Shown here: piece after piece, positions 8,600 to 18,007 of the stretch
Layout: each line of letters opens with the position of its first letter
Position numbering within the stretch: position 1 is the first letter of the stretch
Source: Cupriavidus pampae
GTDB lineage: Bacteria > Pseudomonadota > Gammaproteobacteria > Burkholderiales > Burkholderiaceae
Direction: 5' to 3'
Length of the DNA: 64,000 nt
Assembly: GCF_914271485.1 (NCBI RefSeq)
Contig: NZ_CAJZAG010000010.1
Coordinates: forward strand, 62,001-126,000
Position numbers and translations under genes: made by a program
Notes under the pieces: model-generated
What the model was told of the DNA's origin: nothing
Databases searched by the model: none
The model's input: the letters and a program-made list of their open reading frames with translations, nothing else

Positions 8600-8925
8600 G
8601 ATGCCTCCTTGCCAGTACCGCCCGACGTGGCATCGAGCTGCTCGAACGCTTCGGCCAGTCGCATACCCACCACGCCCGGCGTAGCGCCGAAGTCGTGGAT
8701 GCGGATTCGCATCGCCACGCGTGGCTCGGCGCGGAACACGCGCGATAGCTGCGCATCCCACACCTTGCCGTAGCCATCGACGGACGTCGTGACGTCGATC
8801 GCGGTCTTGCCGGCTTCGCCCGGTTCGATCAGCACCTCGAGATCGCCGGAGCCCACTACACCCACGAGCACGCGCTGTGTCGTCGGCTCGCCGGCGGGAT
8901 ATTCGAACTGGAGTCGTTCCATCAT
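8596..8925 (-). CDS. mdcC: Malonate decarboxylase acyl carrier protein (delta subunit)
   Basis: 109-residue carrier protein. Ser26 in VGSGDLEVL is the expected attachment site for phosphoribosyl-dephospho-CoA, by alignment with the SGxLEV motif of known MdcC/CitD-type carriers. Start: tandem ATGs; the first overlaps the mdcB stop (TGATG), the second is one codon later. Downstream RIRIHDFGATPGVVGMRLAEAFE is conserved in the family. Confidence 0.9.
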   Translation of the reverse strand: MMERLQFEYPAGEPTTQRVLVGVVGSGDLEVLIEPGEAGKTAIDVTTSVDGYGKVWDAQLSRVFRAEPRVAMRIRIHDFGATPGVVGMRLAEAFEQLDATSGGTGKEAS

Positions 8926-9845
8926 CAATCTCCGTGTATGTCTGTGCACCGCGGCAGGCGGTCCAGGAATAGGGTAGCGGCCAGCAGATCGGCAGCGCCG
9001 CCGGGCGATGCCCGGCGCGCGAGCATGCCGGCCTCCAGCGCACGCAACTGACGGCGGCCGCACAGCGTGCCCACGCCGCCGGCTTCGAGCACGGCGGTCG
9101 CACCGGCCTGCATATACGCAAGTCCTTCGCGACCCGCGCGGGCCAGCACGCAGGTATCGTCGAGCGTGGCCATGATCGCGAGCAATGCGTTGACGCGCGC
9201 GCTCGGTTCCGCATCGCCACACGCGCGGCTGGCGTGCAACGTCGGCAGACCATGGCGCATCACGTGCGGGAACCCCGCCTCCGCCTGACCGCGCGCCCCG
9301 CTCACGCCATACACGCGGCAGGCGAGCTCACCCTTGTTGCCGGTGTGCGCGGGGCGTTGACGATCGGCATGGCTGGCGATGGCTGCGGCAATATCGGCCA
9401 CGGCGCGCGCATCGACGCTGCCGTCTTCCATGCGCGGTCCTCGCTGCGACGCCAGCGCCGCAGCCCCCACCAGCAGCCCGAGGCACCAGATGGCGCCACG
9501 ATGTGTATTGATGCCACCGGTGGCCGCCATCATCGTGGCCTCGGCCTCGCGGCCCAGCGCGCCGAGCTGCTCGCGCAGGCACCGATCGGGCACGCCCGCT
9601 TCCAGCGCGGCCGTGGCCATCGCCGCAAACCCTGGGCGCAAGCTATAGGCGGAGGTGCGCATCAACGCGAGCGTAAGGTCCGCGTGCGCACCGTTGCCCC
9701 GTGCATCGACGAGTCCGGGCTTGGGCGCAAGCTCGGCTTCATCGAGCAACGCGCCGACCGCCAGGCCGGCCAGCAGCGTGGCCCGCAGCGGCGACGCCAG
9801 CGCGTCGGCATCGAGCCGGGTATGACTCAGCATGGCCCGTGTCAT
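8925..9845 (-). CDS. mdcB: Triphosphoribosyl-dephospho-CoA synthase
   Basis: 306-residue CitG/MdcB family enzyme that makes 2'-(5''-triphosphoribosyl)-3'-dephospho-CoA from ATP and dephospho-CoA, the precursor used by MdcG. Family signature: [20 protein letters not shown] near the N-terminus, [20 protein letters not shown] in the middle, and [13 protein letters not shown] towards the C-terminus. The ATG shares one base with the mdcA stop (TAATG). Confidence 0.92.
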   Translation of the reverse strand: MTRAMLSHTRLDADALASPLRATLLAGLAVGALLDEAELAPKPGLVDARGNGAHADLTLALMRTSAYSLRPGFAAMATAALEAGVPDRCLREQLGALGREAEATMMAATGGINTHRGAIWCLGLLVGAAALASQRGPRMEDGSVDARAVADIAAAIASHADRQRPAHTGNKGELACRVYGVSGARGQAEAGFPHVMRHGLPTLHASRACGDAEPSARVNALLAIMATLDDTCVLARAGREGLAYMQAGATAVLEAGGVGTLCGRRQLRALEAGMLARRASPGGAADLLAATLFLDRLPRCTDIHGD

Positions 9846-11515
9846 TACCAGCTCCTGAAGCGTGCGGGCGGTTCGTACAGGCCACCCGACCATTCAACGA
9901 GGTCAGCCATGCTCTTCGCCGCCAACAGCGAGCGCGTGGCCTCGCCGCGATGCACGCCGAGATCTTCGGGCAGCGCGATCAGCCCGTCGCTACGCATCTT
10001 GCGCGTGGTCGCCGGATCGTGCCGCAGACCAATCGGCGTGACGCCCGCTACCGCGGCAATCATCGCGCGACGCTCCTCGAGCGAACGCGCCTTGTACAGG
10101 TACGCGATGCCTTCCTCGGTCAGTACGTGCGTGACGTCGTCACCGTAGATCATCACGGGCGCGAGCGGCATGCCGCTATCCTTGGCCACCTGCACCGCAT
10201 CCATGGATTCGACGAAGGTCGGCTTGCCGCCGGCCTGGAATGTTTCCACCATCTGCACCACGAGCTTGCGGCCACGCGCGAGCGGGTCATCGGTCTGGAT
10301 CAGGTCCAGCCATGCGGGCGTGGCATGACGGCGGCCGCCGGGGTTATGGCCCATGTTCGGCGCGCCGCCAAAGCCCGAGAGCCGGCCCCGCGTCACCGTC
10401 GATGAATGTCCGTCGCCATCGATCTGCAGCGTGGAACCGATAAACAGATCCACCGCATATTGCCCCGCCAGCTGGCAGAACGCGCGATTGGAACGCATCG
10501 AACCATCGGCACCGGTGAAGAACACATCGGGCCGCGCGGCCACGTAGTTCTCCATGCCGAGTTCGCTGCCGAAACTGTGCACGCTCTCGACCCAGCCGCT
10601 CTCGATGGCGGGGATCAGCGTCGGATGCGGATTGAGCGTCCAGTACTTGCAGATCTTGCCCTTGAGACCGAGCTTCTCGCCGTAGGTCGGCAGGATCAGC
10701 TCGATCGCCGCGGTGTTGAAGCCGATACCGTGGTTCAACGACTGCACGTTGTGCCGTTCGTAGATGCCGCGAATGGCCATCATCGCCATCAGCACGTGCA
10801 CCGGCTTGATCAGGCGCGGATCGCGCGTGAACAGCGGCTCGCAGAAGAACGGCTTGTCGGCCTGCACCACATAGTCGATCCAGGAACCGGGGATATCGAC
10901 GCGCGGCATGTCGCCCGGATCGTCCACGATCTCGTTGACCTGCGCGATCACGATGCCGTCGCGGAACGCGGCGGCTTCCACCAGCGCCGGCGTGTCCTCG
11001 GTACTGGCCCCCGTGTACAGGTTCCCTTCCCGGTCGGCCTTGTAGCCCGCGATCAGCACGACCTGCGGGGTCAGATCGACATAGAGACGCGCGTACAACT
11101 CGATATAGGTGTGAATCGCGCCCACTTCGAGCTGCCCGTCGGCGAGAAACTGGGAAATCCGCAGGCTCTGGGCCCCGGCGTACGCGAAATCCAGCTTGCG
11201 CGCGATGCCGCGTTCGAACAGATCCAGGTGCTCGACCCGGCTCACGCTCGGAATGATCATATGCAGGTCGTGGATCTTGCCGGGATCCACTTCCGCCAGC
11301 GAGCGCGACAGGAAGTCGGCCTGTTTCTGGTTGTTGCCCTCGAGCACCACGCGGTCGCCTGAGGCCGTCACGGCCTCCAGAAACGGCACGGTGTCGTCGG
11401 TCGGGACGAGCTTGCCATCGGCAAAGCGGGCACCGAGGGCCTGCCGGCGGCGTTTCTCCGCGCGGCGGGTGTCCCACTGCCGGCCTGATTGCTGGTCTGA
11501 ATTGAGCGTTGGCAT
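9845..11515 (-). CDS. mdcA: Malonate decarboxylase alpha subunit (acetyl-S-ACP:malonate ACP transferase)
   Basis: 556-residue CoA-transferase-like subunit, first gene of the operon, that swaps acetyl for malonate on MdcC. Recognisable segments are [59 protein letters not shown] and [20 protein letters not shown]. Length matches the usual 550-560 aa. The gene order mdcA-B-C-D-E-G-H is complete for decarboxylase and cofactor synthesis; no MdcF or MdcL/M transporter is encoded in the window. Confidence 0.95.
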   Translation of the reverse strand: MPTLNSDQQSGRQWDTRRAEKRRRQALGARFADGKLVPTDDTVPFLEAVTASGDRVVLEGNNQKQADFLSRSLAEVDPGKIHDLHMIIPSVSRVEHLDLFERGIARKLDFAYAGAQSLRISQFLADGQLEVGAIHTYIELYARLYVDLTPQVVLIAGYKADREGNLYTGASTEDTPALVEAAAFRDGIVIAQVNEIVDDPGDMPRVDIPGSWIDYVVQADKPFFCEPLFTRDPRLIKPVHVLMAMMAIRGIYERHNVQSLNHGIGFNTAAIELILPTYGEKLGLKGKICKYWTLNPHPTLIPAIESGWVESVHSFGSELGMENYVAARPDVFFTGADGSMRSNRAFCQLAGQYAVDLFIGSTLQIDGDGHSSTVTRGRLSGFGGAPNMGHNPGGRRHATPAWLDLIQTDDPLARGRKLVVQMVETFQAGGKPTFVESMDAVQVAKDSGMPLAPVMIYGDDVTHVLTEEGIAYLYKARSLEERRAMIAAVAGVTPIGLRHDPATTRKMRSDGLIALPEDLGVHRGEATRSLLAAKSMADLVEWSGGLYEPPARFRSW

Positions 11516-11551
11516 CGCGTCTCCGTCACTGCATGTGCTGTCGATGCATTC

Positions 11552-11580
11552 AAGATACGCAACCGCCGCCGAGCGAACAA
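11552..11580 (-). promoter_or_regulatory. Putative sigma-70 promoter of the mdc operon
   Basis: Reading on the minus strand, TTGTTC (-35) and TATCTT (-10) are separated by 17 bp, placing transcription start about 30 bp before the mdcA ATG. The weak -35 fits a promoter that needs an activator. Confidence 0.4.
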
Positions 11581-11581
11581 T

Positions 11582-11594
11582 GACGCACTGCGTC
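11582..11594. promoter_or_regulatory. 13-bp palindrome just upstream of the mdcA -35, candidate MdcR site
   Basis: gacgca-c-tgcgtc is a perfect dyad with a single central base, abutting the putative -35 box. LysR regulators typically bind a dyad at this position. The identity of the binder is inferred from the adjacent mdcR gene. Confidence 0.45.
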
Positions 11595-11633
11595 GAATCG
11601 TTACGCTCGGTGAAACCCCGCGCGACGGAACCG

Positions 11634-12548
11634 CTAGCGGGCGATCCGGGTCATGCGGCAGACCGCCGCCAGCGCCAGCAGGTTCGGATCGCGCTCGCGC
11701 CGGCGCAGGAAACTGAGCCCGATAGTCTGCTTCATGTCGAACTCGGCGGTCAGCGGGATGAGCGCGATATTGCCCGCGGCCATGTCGCGCACGCGGCCCG
11801 GCAGCAGCGTGTAGCCAATGCCGCCACCGACGAGGTTCATCAGCGAGAAGATGTCGCCCACCTTCATGACGATGTTCGGCGTGAAATCCGCAATGCGGAA
11901 CGCTTCCATAAAGCCGCTCGACGTCACAAAGCCTTCGCCAAGCGAGACGAATGGCTCGTCGCGGCACAGCCGAAGGTCTATCGCCTCCATCCGCGCAAAA
12001 CGCGAATCGGCTGGTGCGGCAAAAAAGATGTCGTCTTCGAACAACGGAATCGATTCGATTTCGGGGTCGGGCTCGGGCATGCCGGTCAGCGCCGCGTCGA
12101 TCGCGCCCTGCTTGAGCTTGTACAGCAGGTCCGCATTGGAGCCGAGCACGAGCTCGGCCTGCAGGTCCGGACGGCGGGTCTTGATGCCGATGACCACCTG
12201 CGGCACCGTGCGAATCGTCAACGAATACAACGAACCGATCTTGAGCTGGTCGGCCGAGTAGCCTGCGGCCTCACGCGTCTCGCGGATGCCTTCGGCCATG
12301 GACTTGAGCACGTCGCGCGCCACATCGGCCAGCACGTGAGCCGCCTCGGTGGGCAGCAGGTTGCGGCCTTCGTGCCGAAACAGCGCGCAGCGCATGCCCT
12401 CCTCGAGCGAATGCAGTGCACGGTGCACGCTCACGGTGCTCACTTCCAGCGCCTCGGCGGCCTTGGCGAGGTTGCCGGTCTCCATGAACGCGAGCAGCGC
12501 CTCGAGCTTGCGGAACGTGATTTCTTCACTGATGCGGCTGGATGGCAT
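11634..12548 (-). CDS. mdcR: LysR-type regulator of malonate utilisation
   Basis: 304-residue LysR protein: N-terminal winged helix with ALLAFMETGNLAKAAEALEV and STVSVHRALHSLEE, then a periplasmic-binding-like effector domain (IGSLYSLTIRTVPQVVIG, FVSLGEGFVTSS, GGGIGYTLLPGRV). It lies 118 bp upstream of mdcA on the same strand, the arrangement of MdcR, the malonate-responsive activator. The start is the MPSSRISEEITF methionine; upstream in-frame codons run into the terminator-like hairpin behind the glutamyltransferase gene. Confidence 0.85.
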   Translation of the reverse strand: MPSSRISEEITFRKLEALLAFMETGNLAKAAEALEVSTVSVHRALHSLEEGMRCALFRHEGRNLLPTEAAHVLADVARDVLKSMAEGIRETREAAGYSADQLKIGSLYSLTIRTVPQVVIGIKTRRPDLQAELVLGSNADLLYKLKQGAIDAALTGMPEPDPEIESIPLFEDDIFFAAPADSRFARMEAIDLRLCRDEPFVSLGEGFVTSSGFMEAFRIADFTPNIVMKVGDIFSLMNLVGGGIGYTLLPGRVRDMAAGNIALIPLTAEFDMKQTIGLSFLRRRERDPNLLALAAVCRMTRIAR

Positions 12549-12625
12549 GGGCGGCGGAAGGGTGAATGTTCGCCCAATGATAACGGACCCGTAACCGCAT
12601 TGACCGCAATCCTGACGATAGTGCT

Positions 12626-12654
12626 GCGCCCCTCCCCTGCGGAGAGAGGGGCGC
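12626..12654 (-). terminator. GC-rich hairpin after the gamma-glutamyltransferase gene
   Basis: Nine-base arms gcgcccctc and gaggggcgc with an 11-base loop, 14 bp beyond the stop codon. No T-run follows on the minus strand, so it may be a Rho-assisted terminator or an RNA-stabilising hairpin rather than a classical intrinsic terminator. Confidence 0.45.
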
Positions 12655-12667
12655 ACGGCGCGACCGG

Positions 12668-14881
12668 TCAATAACCGTTGGCGGCCCCGTTGCGACGATT
12701 GTCGGCGGCACCGCTGTACACCGGGAACCCATCGGCGTCATAACTGACCGAGATGCCGCTCAGCCCACTGGTCAGCCCCGTCACCTGTGCGGTGCTGGTG
12801 GTGTTGCCATACGTCGAGATCAGGTTGGCCACTTCGCTCGTGATCGGCTTGCCACCCTCCAGCTGCGCGATGCCGTTCTGGCCCGTGAAGTTGTCCGCAT
12901 TGATCGCGGCCTGCAGGTCCATGCCGTAGATCTCGTGGCCAAGGAAGGTCTTGACGATGTAGTCGGGGATCGGACCGCCACCCGCCGAACCCCAGACCAG
13001 ACGGACGCGACCCTGGGCATCGAATGCGATCGACGGCGAGATCGAGCTGCGCGGACGCTTGTTTGGCGCGTAACCGTTCACATCGAGACCTGGCGTGCTG
13101 GCCGAGAAGTTCGACATCGCGTTGTTGATCATGATGCCGGCCGCCTCGATATGAGCACCCCAGTGCGTGTTGATCGTCGTGGTCATCGACAACGCGTTGC
13201 CGAAACCGTCCACGATCGCCACGTTGCTGGTGGTGTTCCAGTCCTCGGCGTGCGCGGGCGCCTCGTTTTTCGCCAGCATCGTGGTCCGCACCGCCTTGGG
13301 CAGCTTGATGGCCTTGCCACTAAGCGAGGCCATCGTGTCGTAACCGGTCGGATCGGTCGCGGCGAACGCGGCAACACCGTCGGCGGTGCCGCCGGTCGGC
13401 ACGGTGCCGAGCGCCGTGGCGGTAATCAGCGCGGCGCGCGAATCGAGGTAGGCCGACGACAGCAGCGTGTTCACTCGCGCGTTGACATTGGAGAATGCCG
13501 GATCGCCCACGATATTGCGACGGTCGGCATTCGCCAGCCGGCTGCCTTCGGTCGCCAGATGCAGATAGGCGGTGCTGTTGAACGTCGTGGTGGCCACGTT
13601 CTTGCGCTCGAGCAAGCCGAGGTTATATAGCTGAACTACCCCACCGAACGACGGCGACGGTTGCGTGTAGATGGTGAAGCCGAAGCGCGTACCGACCAGC
13701 GGCTTGCGTTCCACCGCGCGATACGCGGAGAAGTCGGTCGCTGTCATCAGGCTCGGGATCTTGGCGACGGTACCCGCCACCGATGGCGACCCGGCGCTTC
13801 CGGCGGCTGGCAGCAGCGAATAGCACGGCAGCTGGCCGGTGGTCAGCTTGCTGATGATCGCCGGCGCGATGGTGCCGGCCGGATCGTAGAACGCGGCAGC
13901 ACCGCCATCACGCACCGTGGTCATCGACGCCGCAAGCTCGGGGTTCTTGATGATCGTGCCGATCGGCAACGGCTTCTGCCTGGCCGCATCGCTCGGGTCA
14001 CAGTAGCGCGCATTGATATCAGGGTACTTGCAGCGCGCGGCGCCCTTGGCCGTGCCTGCCGAGTTCACCCACGCCGACACCGCCGAACCGGCCGTAACCG
14101 GATTGCCGTCGTCGTCAAATTCGCCGGAGTCCGAGTACAGCGTCTCGTACATATATGGCGTCATGGGGAAACCATCCGTGGCGAGCTTGATTGCGTCGTC
14201 CCACAGCTGGTTCCACGCGGTCTTGCCGTAGAGGTTGTGCACCATGTCGAGCACCGACAGCGTGCCTGGCACGCCCACTGCACGTGCCGAGATATTGGTG
14301 TTGCCCTGCTGCGAGGAGATGCTCGCGTTGGCGACCAGACCGGTCTTGCACAGGTTGTAAGGTGCGGTGGTCGAGATGTCCTGCGCCGTGGCGCGATAGA
14401 TATCGGCCACGCCGCCGGTGGCAGCCGGCGACGACGAAAAGCCATCGAACGTGCGCACCTGCTTGCTTGCCGCATCGTAGTACGTGATTACCGTGCCGCC
14501 ACCCATGCCCGAGGCAAACGGCTCGGCCACGCCCAGCACGGCCTGCACCGCGATGGCCGCGTCGATCGCGGTGCCGCCGTTGGCGAGCACCTTGCAACCG
14601 GAAGCGGAGGCGTTCACATCGGCGGACGTCACCATCATGTTGGTCCCCGCGATGCCAACTGTCTGACCGTACGGGGCACCTGCCTGCTGCGTGCACAGCG
14701 AGGGATCGAACTTGACGCTGCGCACCGGTGTGATGGGCGTGGTGGGGTCGGCGGGGTTGGTGGGGTTAGTGGTGGTACCGCCGGTGCTGCTGGTCTGCGG
14801 TGCATCGGCGTCGCCGCCGCAGCCCGCGACGGCCATCGCCAATACGGTCCCTATCACCAGACCTTTCTTCGTGGATGTCAT
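12668..14881 (-). CDS. ggt: Gamma-glutamyltransferase, lipoprotein form, 737 aa
   Basis: GGT proenzyme that cleaves itself into two subunits. The expected catalytic Thr is Thr550 in NTTSNVAIVDGFGN, matching the TTHxS/N-V-D pattern of known GGTs; MASGMGGGT-like FASGMGGGTV near residue 123 and RPRSSISPSIAF with WGSAGGGPIPD in the small subunit are conserved. Unusual features: a lipobox AVAGC with Cys21, a 35-residue Thr/Pro/Asn-rich linker, and about 150 residues more than E. coli GGT. It is therefore probably anchored to a membrane in the periplasm or on the outer leaflet, degrading glutathione or gamma-glutamyl compounds. Monocistronic. Confidence 0.88.
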   Translation of the reverse strand: MTSTKKGLVIGTVLAMAVAGCGGDADAPQTSSTGGTTTNPTNPADPTTPITPVRSVKFDPSLCTQQAGAPYGQTVGIAGTNMMVTSADVNASASGCKVLANGGTAIDAAIAVQAVLGVAEPFASGMGGGTVITYYDAASKQVRTFDGFSSSPAATGGVADIYRATAQDISTTAPYNLCKTGLVANASISSQQGNTNISARAVGVPGTLSVLDMVHNLYGKTAWNQLWDDAIKLATDGFPMTPYMYETLYSDSGEFDDDGNPVTAGSAVSAWVNSAGTAKGAARCKYPDINARYCDPSDAARQKPLPIGTIIKNPELAASMTTVRDGGAAAFYDPAGTIAPAIISKLTTGQLPCYSLLPAAGSAGSPSVAGTVAKIPSLMTATDFSAYRAVERKPLVGTRFGFTIYTQPSPSFGGVVQLYNLGLLERKNVATTTFNSTAYLHLATEGSRLANADRRNIVGDPAFSNVNARVNTLLSSAYLDSRAALITATALGTVPTGGTADGVAAFAATDPTGYDTMASLSGKAIKLPKAVRTTMLAKNEAPAHAEDWNTTSNVAIVDGFGNALSMTTTINTHWGAHIEAAGIMINNAMSNFSASTPGLDVNGYAPNKRPRSSISPSIAFDAQGRVRLVWGSAGGGPIPDYIVKTFLGHEIYGMDLQAAINADNFTGQNGIAQLEGGKPITSEVANLISTYGNTTSTAQVTGLTSGLSGISVSYDADGFPVYSGAADNRRNGAANGY

Positions 14882-14964
14882 TGCTTGTTCCCGTTGTGTA
14901 TGTGAAAGAATTTTTTATTTCTTTTCTACGGGAAGAGTAAGCAACGTCTGTGCCGTTTGAAAAT

Positions 14965-14994
14965 GCCCCTTGCTTACAGAGTATTTCAAGGGGC
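14965..14994 (-). terminator. Probable intrinsic terminator of the DUF4410 gene
   Basis: On the minus strand an 8-bp stem (GCCCCTTG / CAAGGGGC) with a 14-nt loop is followed by ATTTTC. It lies about 47 bp past the DUF4410 stop codon and before the ggt start, so it would separate the two genes. Confidence 0.5.
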
Positions 14995-15040
14995 TTGCGG
15001 ACGTATCGTATCCATGAGGGGGCTAACCGAGGACCATTTA

Positions 15041-15799
15041 TCACATCGTGACGTTGTGGCTCCAGCCATTGGCGGTGTTATCGGTGACGACCTGCTTGGC
15101 GATCGCATCGGCCAGGCGCTTGGCATCGGCCGAGATGGTGTCGTGCTTGCCTTCGGAGACACCATGTACCGCCCCGCCTGCCGCGGCCGACATCGCTACA
15201 TGGCCGGCGACCGCACCGACGCCCGCGGTTTCCGCGACACCGGGCATATGGCCGCTGTCGGCATTCGAGTTGAAATGTTCGAGCGAGACCGGTGCGCCGT
15301 CGGCCGGCTTGTACAGGACCTGCACCGAGGCACCGACGTCGCTCTTGCCGGCGCCCAGGCCGATCAGCAGACGGCGGCGTGCCTTGCCTTCGTCGATCTT
15401 GTCGAAGTCGCCCGTCACGATCAGCGCGTTGACACCGGCCGGTACCGGACCGTCGAGGCGCTCGGCGTTCAGGCCCTTCGCACGGAGGTCGCTGACGATC
15501 TCGTTGGCCACCGCTTCACGCGCTTCCATCACAGCCTGATATTGTTGGTCGCCCGACGATGCGCCGGTGGCCATGCTGGTCACCTTTTTCATCATGCCGC
15601 TGTCCAGGCGCACCATGTCGGTGGTGGCGACGAACGGCGTGACGTAGATGATGTCGGCGTGCACCGGGGCGGCGAACGGGGTGCGATTCATATCGGCCGT
15701 CTGCGCGCTGGCGCAACCGGTCATCAACATCGTGGCTGCGGCGGCAGCGGTCAGTACGACGATCTTGGCTTGCTTGAAGAGGCGGGTGGTGGTTTGCAT
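15041..15799 (-). CDS. DUF4410 domain lipoprotein, 252 aa
   Basis: Signal peptide with lipobox LMTGC (Cys29), then a DUF4410-type domain: FVATTDMVRLDSG..., AVANEIVSDLRAKGLNAERLDG, and NALIVTGDFDKIDEGKARRRLLIGLGAG, where the GxGAGxS motif marks these proteins. DUF4410 lipoproteins are periplasmic or outer-membrane-associated and have no established biochemical function. It is flanked by ggt downstream and by the two-component kinase gene upstream, each with gaps over 140 bp, so it is probably transcribed alone. Confidence 0.75.
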   Translation of the reverse strand: MQTTTRLFKQAKIVVLTAAAAATMLMTGCASAQTADMNRTPFAAPVHADIIYVTPFVATTDMVRLDSGMMKKVTSMATGASSGDQQYQAVMEAREAVANEIVSDLRAKGLNAERLDGPVPAGVNALIVTGDFDKIDEGKARRRLLIGLGAGKSDVGASVQVLYKPADGAPVSLEHFNSNADSGHMPGVAETAGVGAVAGHVAMSAAAGGAVHGVSEGKHDTISADAKRLADAIAKQVVTDNTANGWSHNVTM

Positions 15800-15945
15800 G
15801 ATGTGCTCCTGGTATTAGTCCGTGTCTGGGTTTTTTCGCTTGCCGGCGTCTCGGTGGTCGTGACGTCGTTTGCTTGAGACCCAGTATGGAAAACACCGGC
15901 GCAACACGCCAGGCATCAGTTATGTCGACAAATGTCACGCAGATT

Positions 15946-17259
15946 TCAGGGACACGGCAGGGCCACCACGGCTTCCATGCCGCCACCTTCGCGCGCGCGA
16001 AACTGCAGCGTGCCGCCGTGCAGGCGCGCGATGCGATCGACGATCGCCAGGCCCAGTCCGGTACCCTTGGTGTGCGTGCGCGCGTTGTCGCCGCGGCTGA
16101 ACGGCTCCTTCAGCCGCTCGAGCGCCTCCGGTGAAATGCCATTGCCGCGATCGCCGACCGCGACATACGCGATACCGTCCGCACGCCACGTGCGTACCGC
16201 AAATCCGGTCTTGCCGTAGACGATGGCGTTCTGCATCAGGTTCATCAGCAGCCGCATCATGCTGATCGGACGGAATCGCACCGGTGGCAAATCTCCGAGC
16301 GTGAGCGCGAAATCGTGGCCCAGCCCCGCAAAGTCCGAGGCAAGCTGGTCGATCAGCGCGTTGAGATCGCCCGGCTCCGGCGCCTCGCGTTCGCCACTCC
16401 CCGCGTAGTCCATAAACTGCTGCAGGATCGTGTCGATCTGCTCGAGATAGCCCTCCGCCGATGCGACGAAGGCATCGCTCCCGTCACCGCGTGGCAACGA
16501 CATCGCCATGGCGAGGCGCAGCTTGGTGAGGGGTGTGCGAATGTCGTGCGAGATGCCCGCGAGCATCAGCGCGCGCGTCGCTTCGGCCTGTTGCAGCGAC
16601 TGCAGCATCTGGTTGAATGCGTGGCTCACCTGCGCGATTTCGGTGGGACCATCGGTCGGCTGCGGCGGTGGCGTCTGCCCGGCACTGACCTCGCGCGCGG
16701 CGCTGGCGAGTGTCTGCAGCGGGCGGCTTAGGTAGCGTTGCAGCAGCAAACCCGTCAATGCGGCCAGCAGTGCGAGACCGAGCGAAAGAAATAGCGTGGT
16801 GGTGATGCCACTAGCCTGCGCATCGGCCGTCATCGGTAACGCGATCCAGCGCGGCTCGCCAGCCACATGGACGCGGATCCAGAGGCGTTCGATCTCGCCG
16901 CTCTGCCACCGCACGGGCATGTCGGGCGGCAGTTGCGCGCGCAGCGACGTGACAAAGGTCTCGCGCTGCCAGATGCCGAAAAAGTGGGACAGGCCGTGGT
17001 CTTGGTGCGGAGACTCTTCCGGCGTCTGCGTTCGCGCGCCAAGTTTCGCCGCCACCTCCAGCCCCGCATCCTGGGGCATCGATACCAGCACGGTGTCGAG
17101 CGTCCTGACGTAGTCGGCAAAGATCGTGGCCGCGCGCTCGATGCGCGGCCGCTGCACGAAATGCAGCAGCACCGTGAGCGAGCACGCCTGCGTGAAAGCC
17201 ACCAGCGCGACCAGCAGCGCGATATTGCGCGCGAGCAGCGAACGCGGCAGCAACCGCAT
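15946..17259 (-). CDS. Sensor histidine kinase (EnvZ-like), 437 aa
   Basis: Inner-membrane kinase. TM1 is about residues 12-34, a periplasmic region follows to about 150, TM2 is 152-174, then HAMP (RYLSRPLQTLASAAREVSAG). His238 in GISHDIRTPLTKLR is the phosphorylated residue. The HATPase domain shows the N box (NLMQNAIVYG), G1 (VGDRGNGIS) and G2 (GTGLGLAIVDRI). The ATG shares one base with the response regulator stop (TGATG), so the two proteins are co-translated. The signal sensed is unknown. Confidence 0.93.
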   Translation of the reverse strand: MRLLPRSLLARNIALLVALVAFTQACSLTVLLHFVQRPRIERAATIFADYVRTLDTVLVSMPQDAGLEVAAKLGARTQTPEESPHQDHGLSHFFGIWQRETFVTSLRAQLPPDMPVRWQSGEIERLWIRVHVAGEPRWIALPMTADAQASGITTTLFLSLGLALLAALTGLLLQRYLSRPLQTLASAAREVSAGQTPPPQPTDGPTEIAQVSHAFNQMLQSLQQAEATRALMLAGISHDIRTPLTKLRLAMAMSLPRGDGSDAFVASAEGYLEQIDTILQQFMDYAGSGEREAPEPGDLNALIDQLASDFAGLGHDFALTLGDLPPVRFRPISMMRLLMNLMQNAIVYGKTGFAVRTWRADGIAYVAVGDRGNGISPEALERLKEPFSRGDNARTHTKGTGLGLAIVDRIARLHGGTLQFRAREGGGMEAVVALPCP

Positions 17260-17972
17260 CACGCCTCCACGCCGGCCACCAGCATGTATCCGACGCCCCA
17301 CACCGTCTTGACGAAGCGGGGCTTGGACGGATCCTCCTCGAGGATCTGTCGCAGACGCAGGATCTGTACGTCGATGCTGCGGTCGAGCGCGTTATGGTCA
17401 CGTCCGCGTGCGCGCGCCAGCAAGTTGTCGCGGCTGACCGCCCGATTCGGCGAGGAGCCGAGCGCGTGCAGCAACAGCATCTGCGCGGAATGCATTTCCA
17501 CCGGCTCCCCCGCGCGGCGCAACGTCTGCTTGCCGACGTCGAACTCGAAGTCGCCGAAGCGCAGGGTCTGGGAAGTCACAGTGGGATCGCCTGCCGCCAT
17601 TTTCTGCCGCCGCAGCAGCGCGCGGATGCGCGCCACCAGCTCATCGGGCAGGAAGGGCTTGGCCAGGTAGTCGTCGGCGCCGGTCTCGAGGCCCAGCACC
17701 CGATCGACGGGATCGCCCTTGGCGGTCAGCATCAGGATCGGCATCGTCTGCCCTTCCGCGCGCAGGCGTCGGCACACCGAGAGGCCATCCTCGGGCTCCA
17801 TCATCAGATCGAGCACGAGCAGGTCGTACGGTTCGCGCTGCAGATAGCGGTCCAGCTGCTTGCCATCCGCCACGGTGCGCACGTGAAAGCCGTGTCCGGT
17901 AAGGAACCGCTGCAGCATGTTGCGCAGCTCGGCCTCATCGTCGAGCACCATGATCCTGTTCGTCTGCTCCAT
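17259..17972 (-). CDS. OmpR-family response regulator, 237 aa
   Basis: Receiver domain with acidic pocket Asp11/Asp12, phospho-acceptor Asp55 (LLVLDLMM), Thr83 region and Lys105 (LAKPF), followed by a winged-helix DNA-binding domain ending GVGYMLVAG. A GGAGG ribosome-binding site precedes the chosen ATG; a longer in-frame extension crosses the preceding EF-hand gene and is rejected. Partner of the downstream kinase; the EF-hand gene 35 bp upstream may be in the same transcript. Confidence 0.94.
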   Translation of the reverse strand: MEQTNRIMVLDDEAELRNMLQRFLTGHGFHVRTVADGKQLDRYLQREPYDLLVLDLMMEPEDGLSVCRRLRAEGQTMPILMLTAKGDPVDRVLGLETGADDYLAKPFLPDELVARIRALLRRQKMAAGDPTVTSQTLRFGDFEFDVGKQTLRRAGEPVEMHSAQMLLLHALGSSPNRAVSRDNLLARARGRDHNALDRSIDVQILRLRQILEEDPSKPRFVKTVWGVGYMLVAGVEA

Positions 17973-18007
17973 GCGCACCTCCGTTGGGCGAAACCGGTGG
18001 GCAAAAC

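Noticed and set aside
13661-14905. A 414-codon open frame opposite ggt
   Set aside because: Antisense shadow of a gene with clear GGT motifs and a lipoprotein signal.
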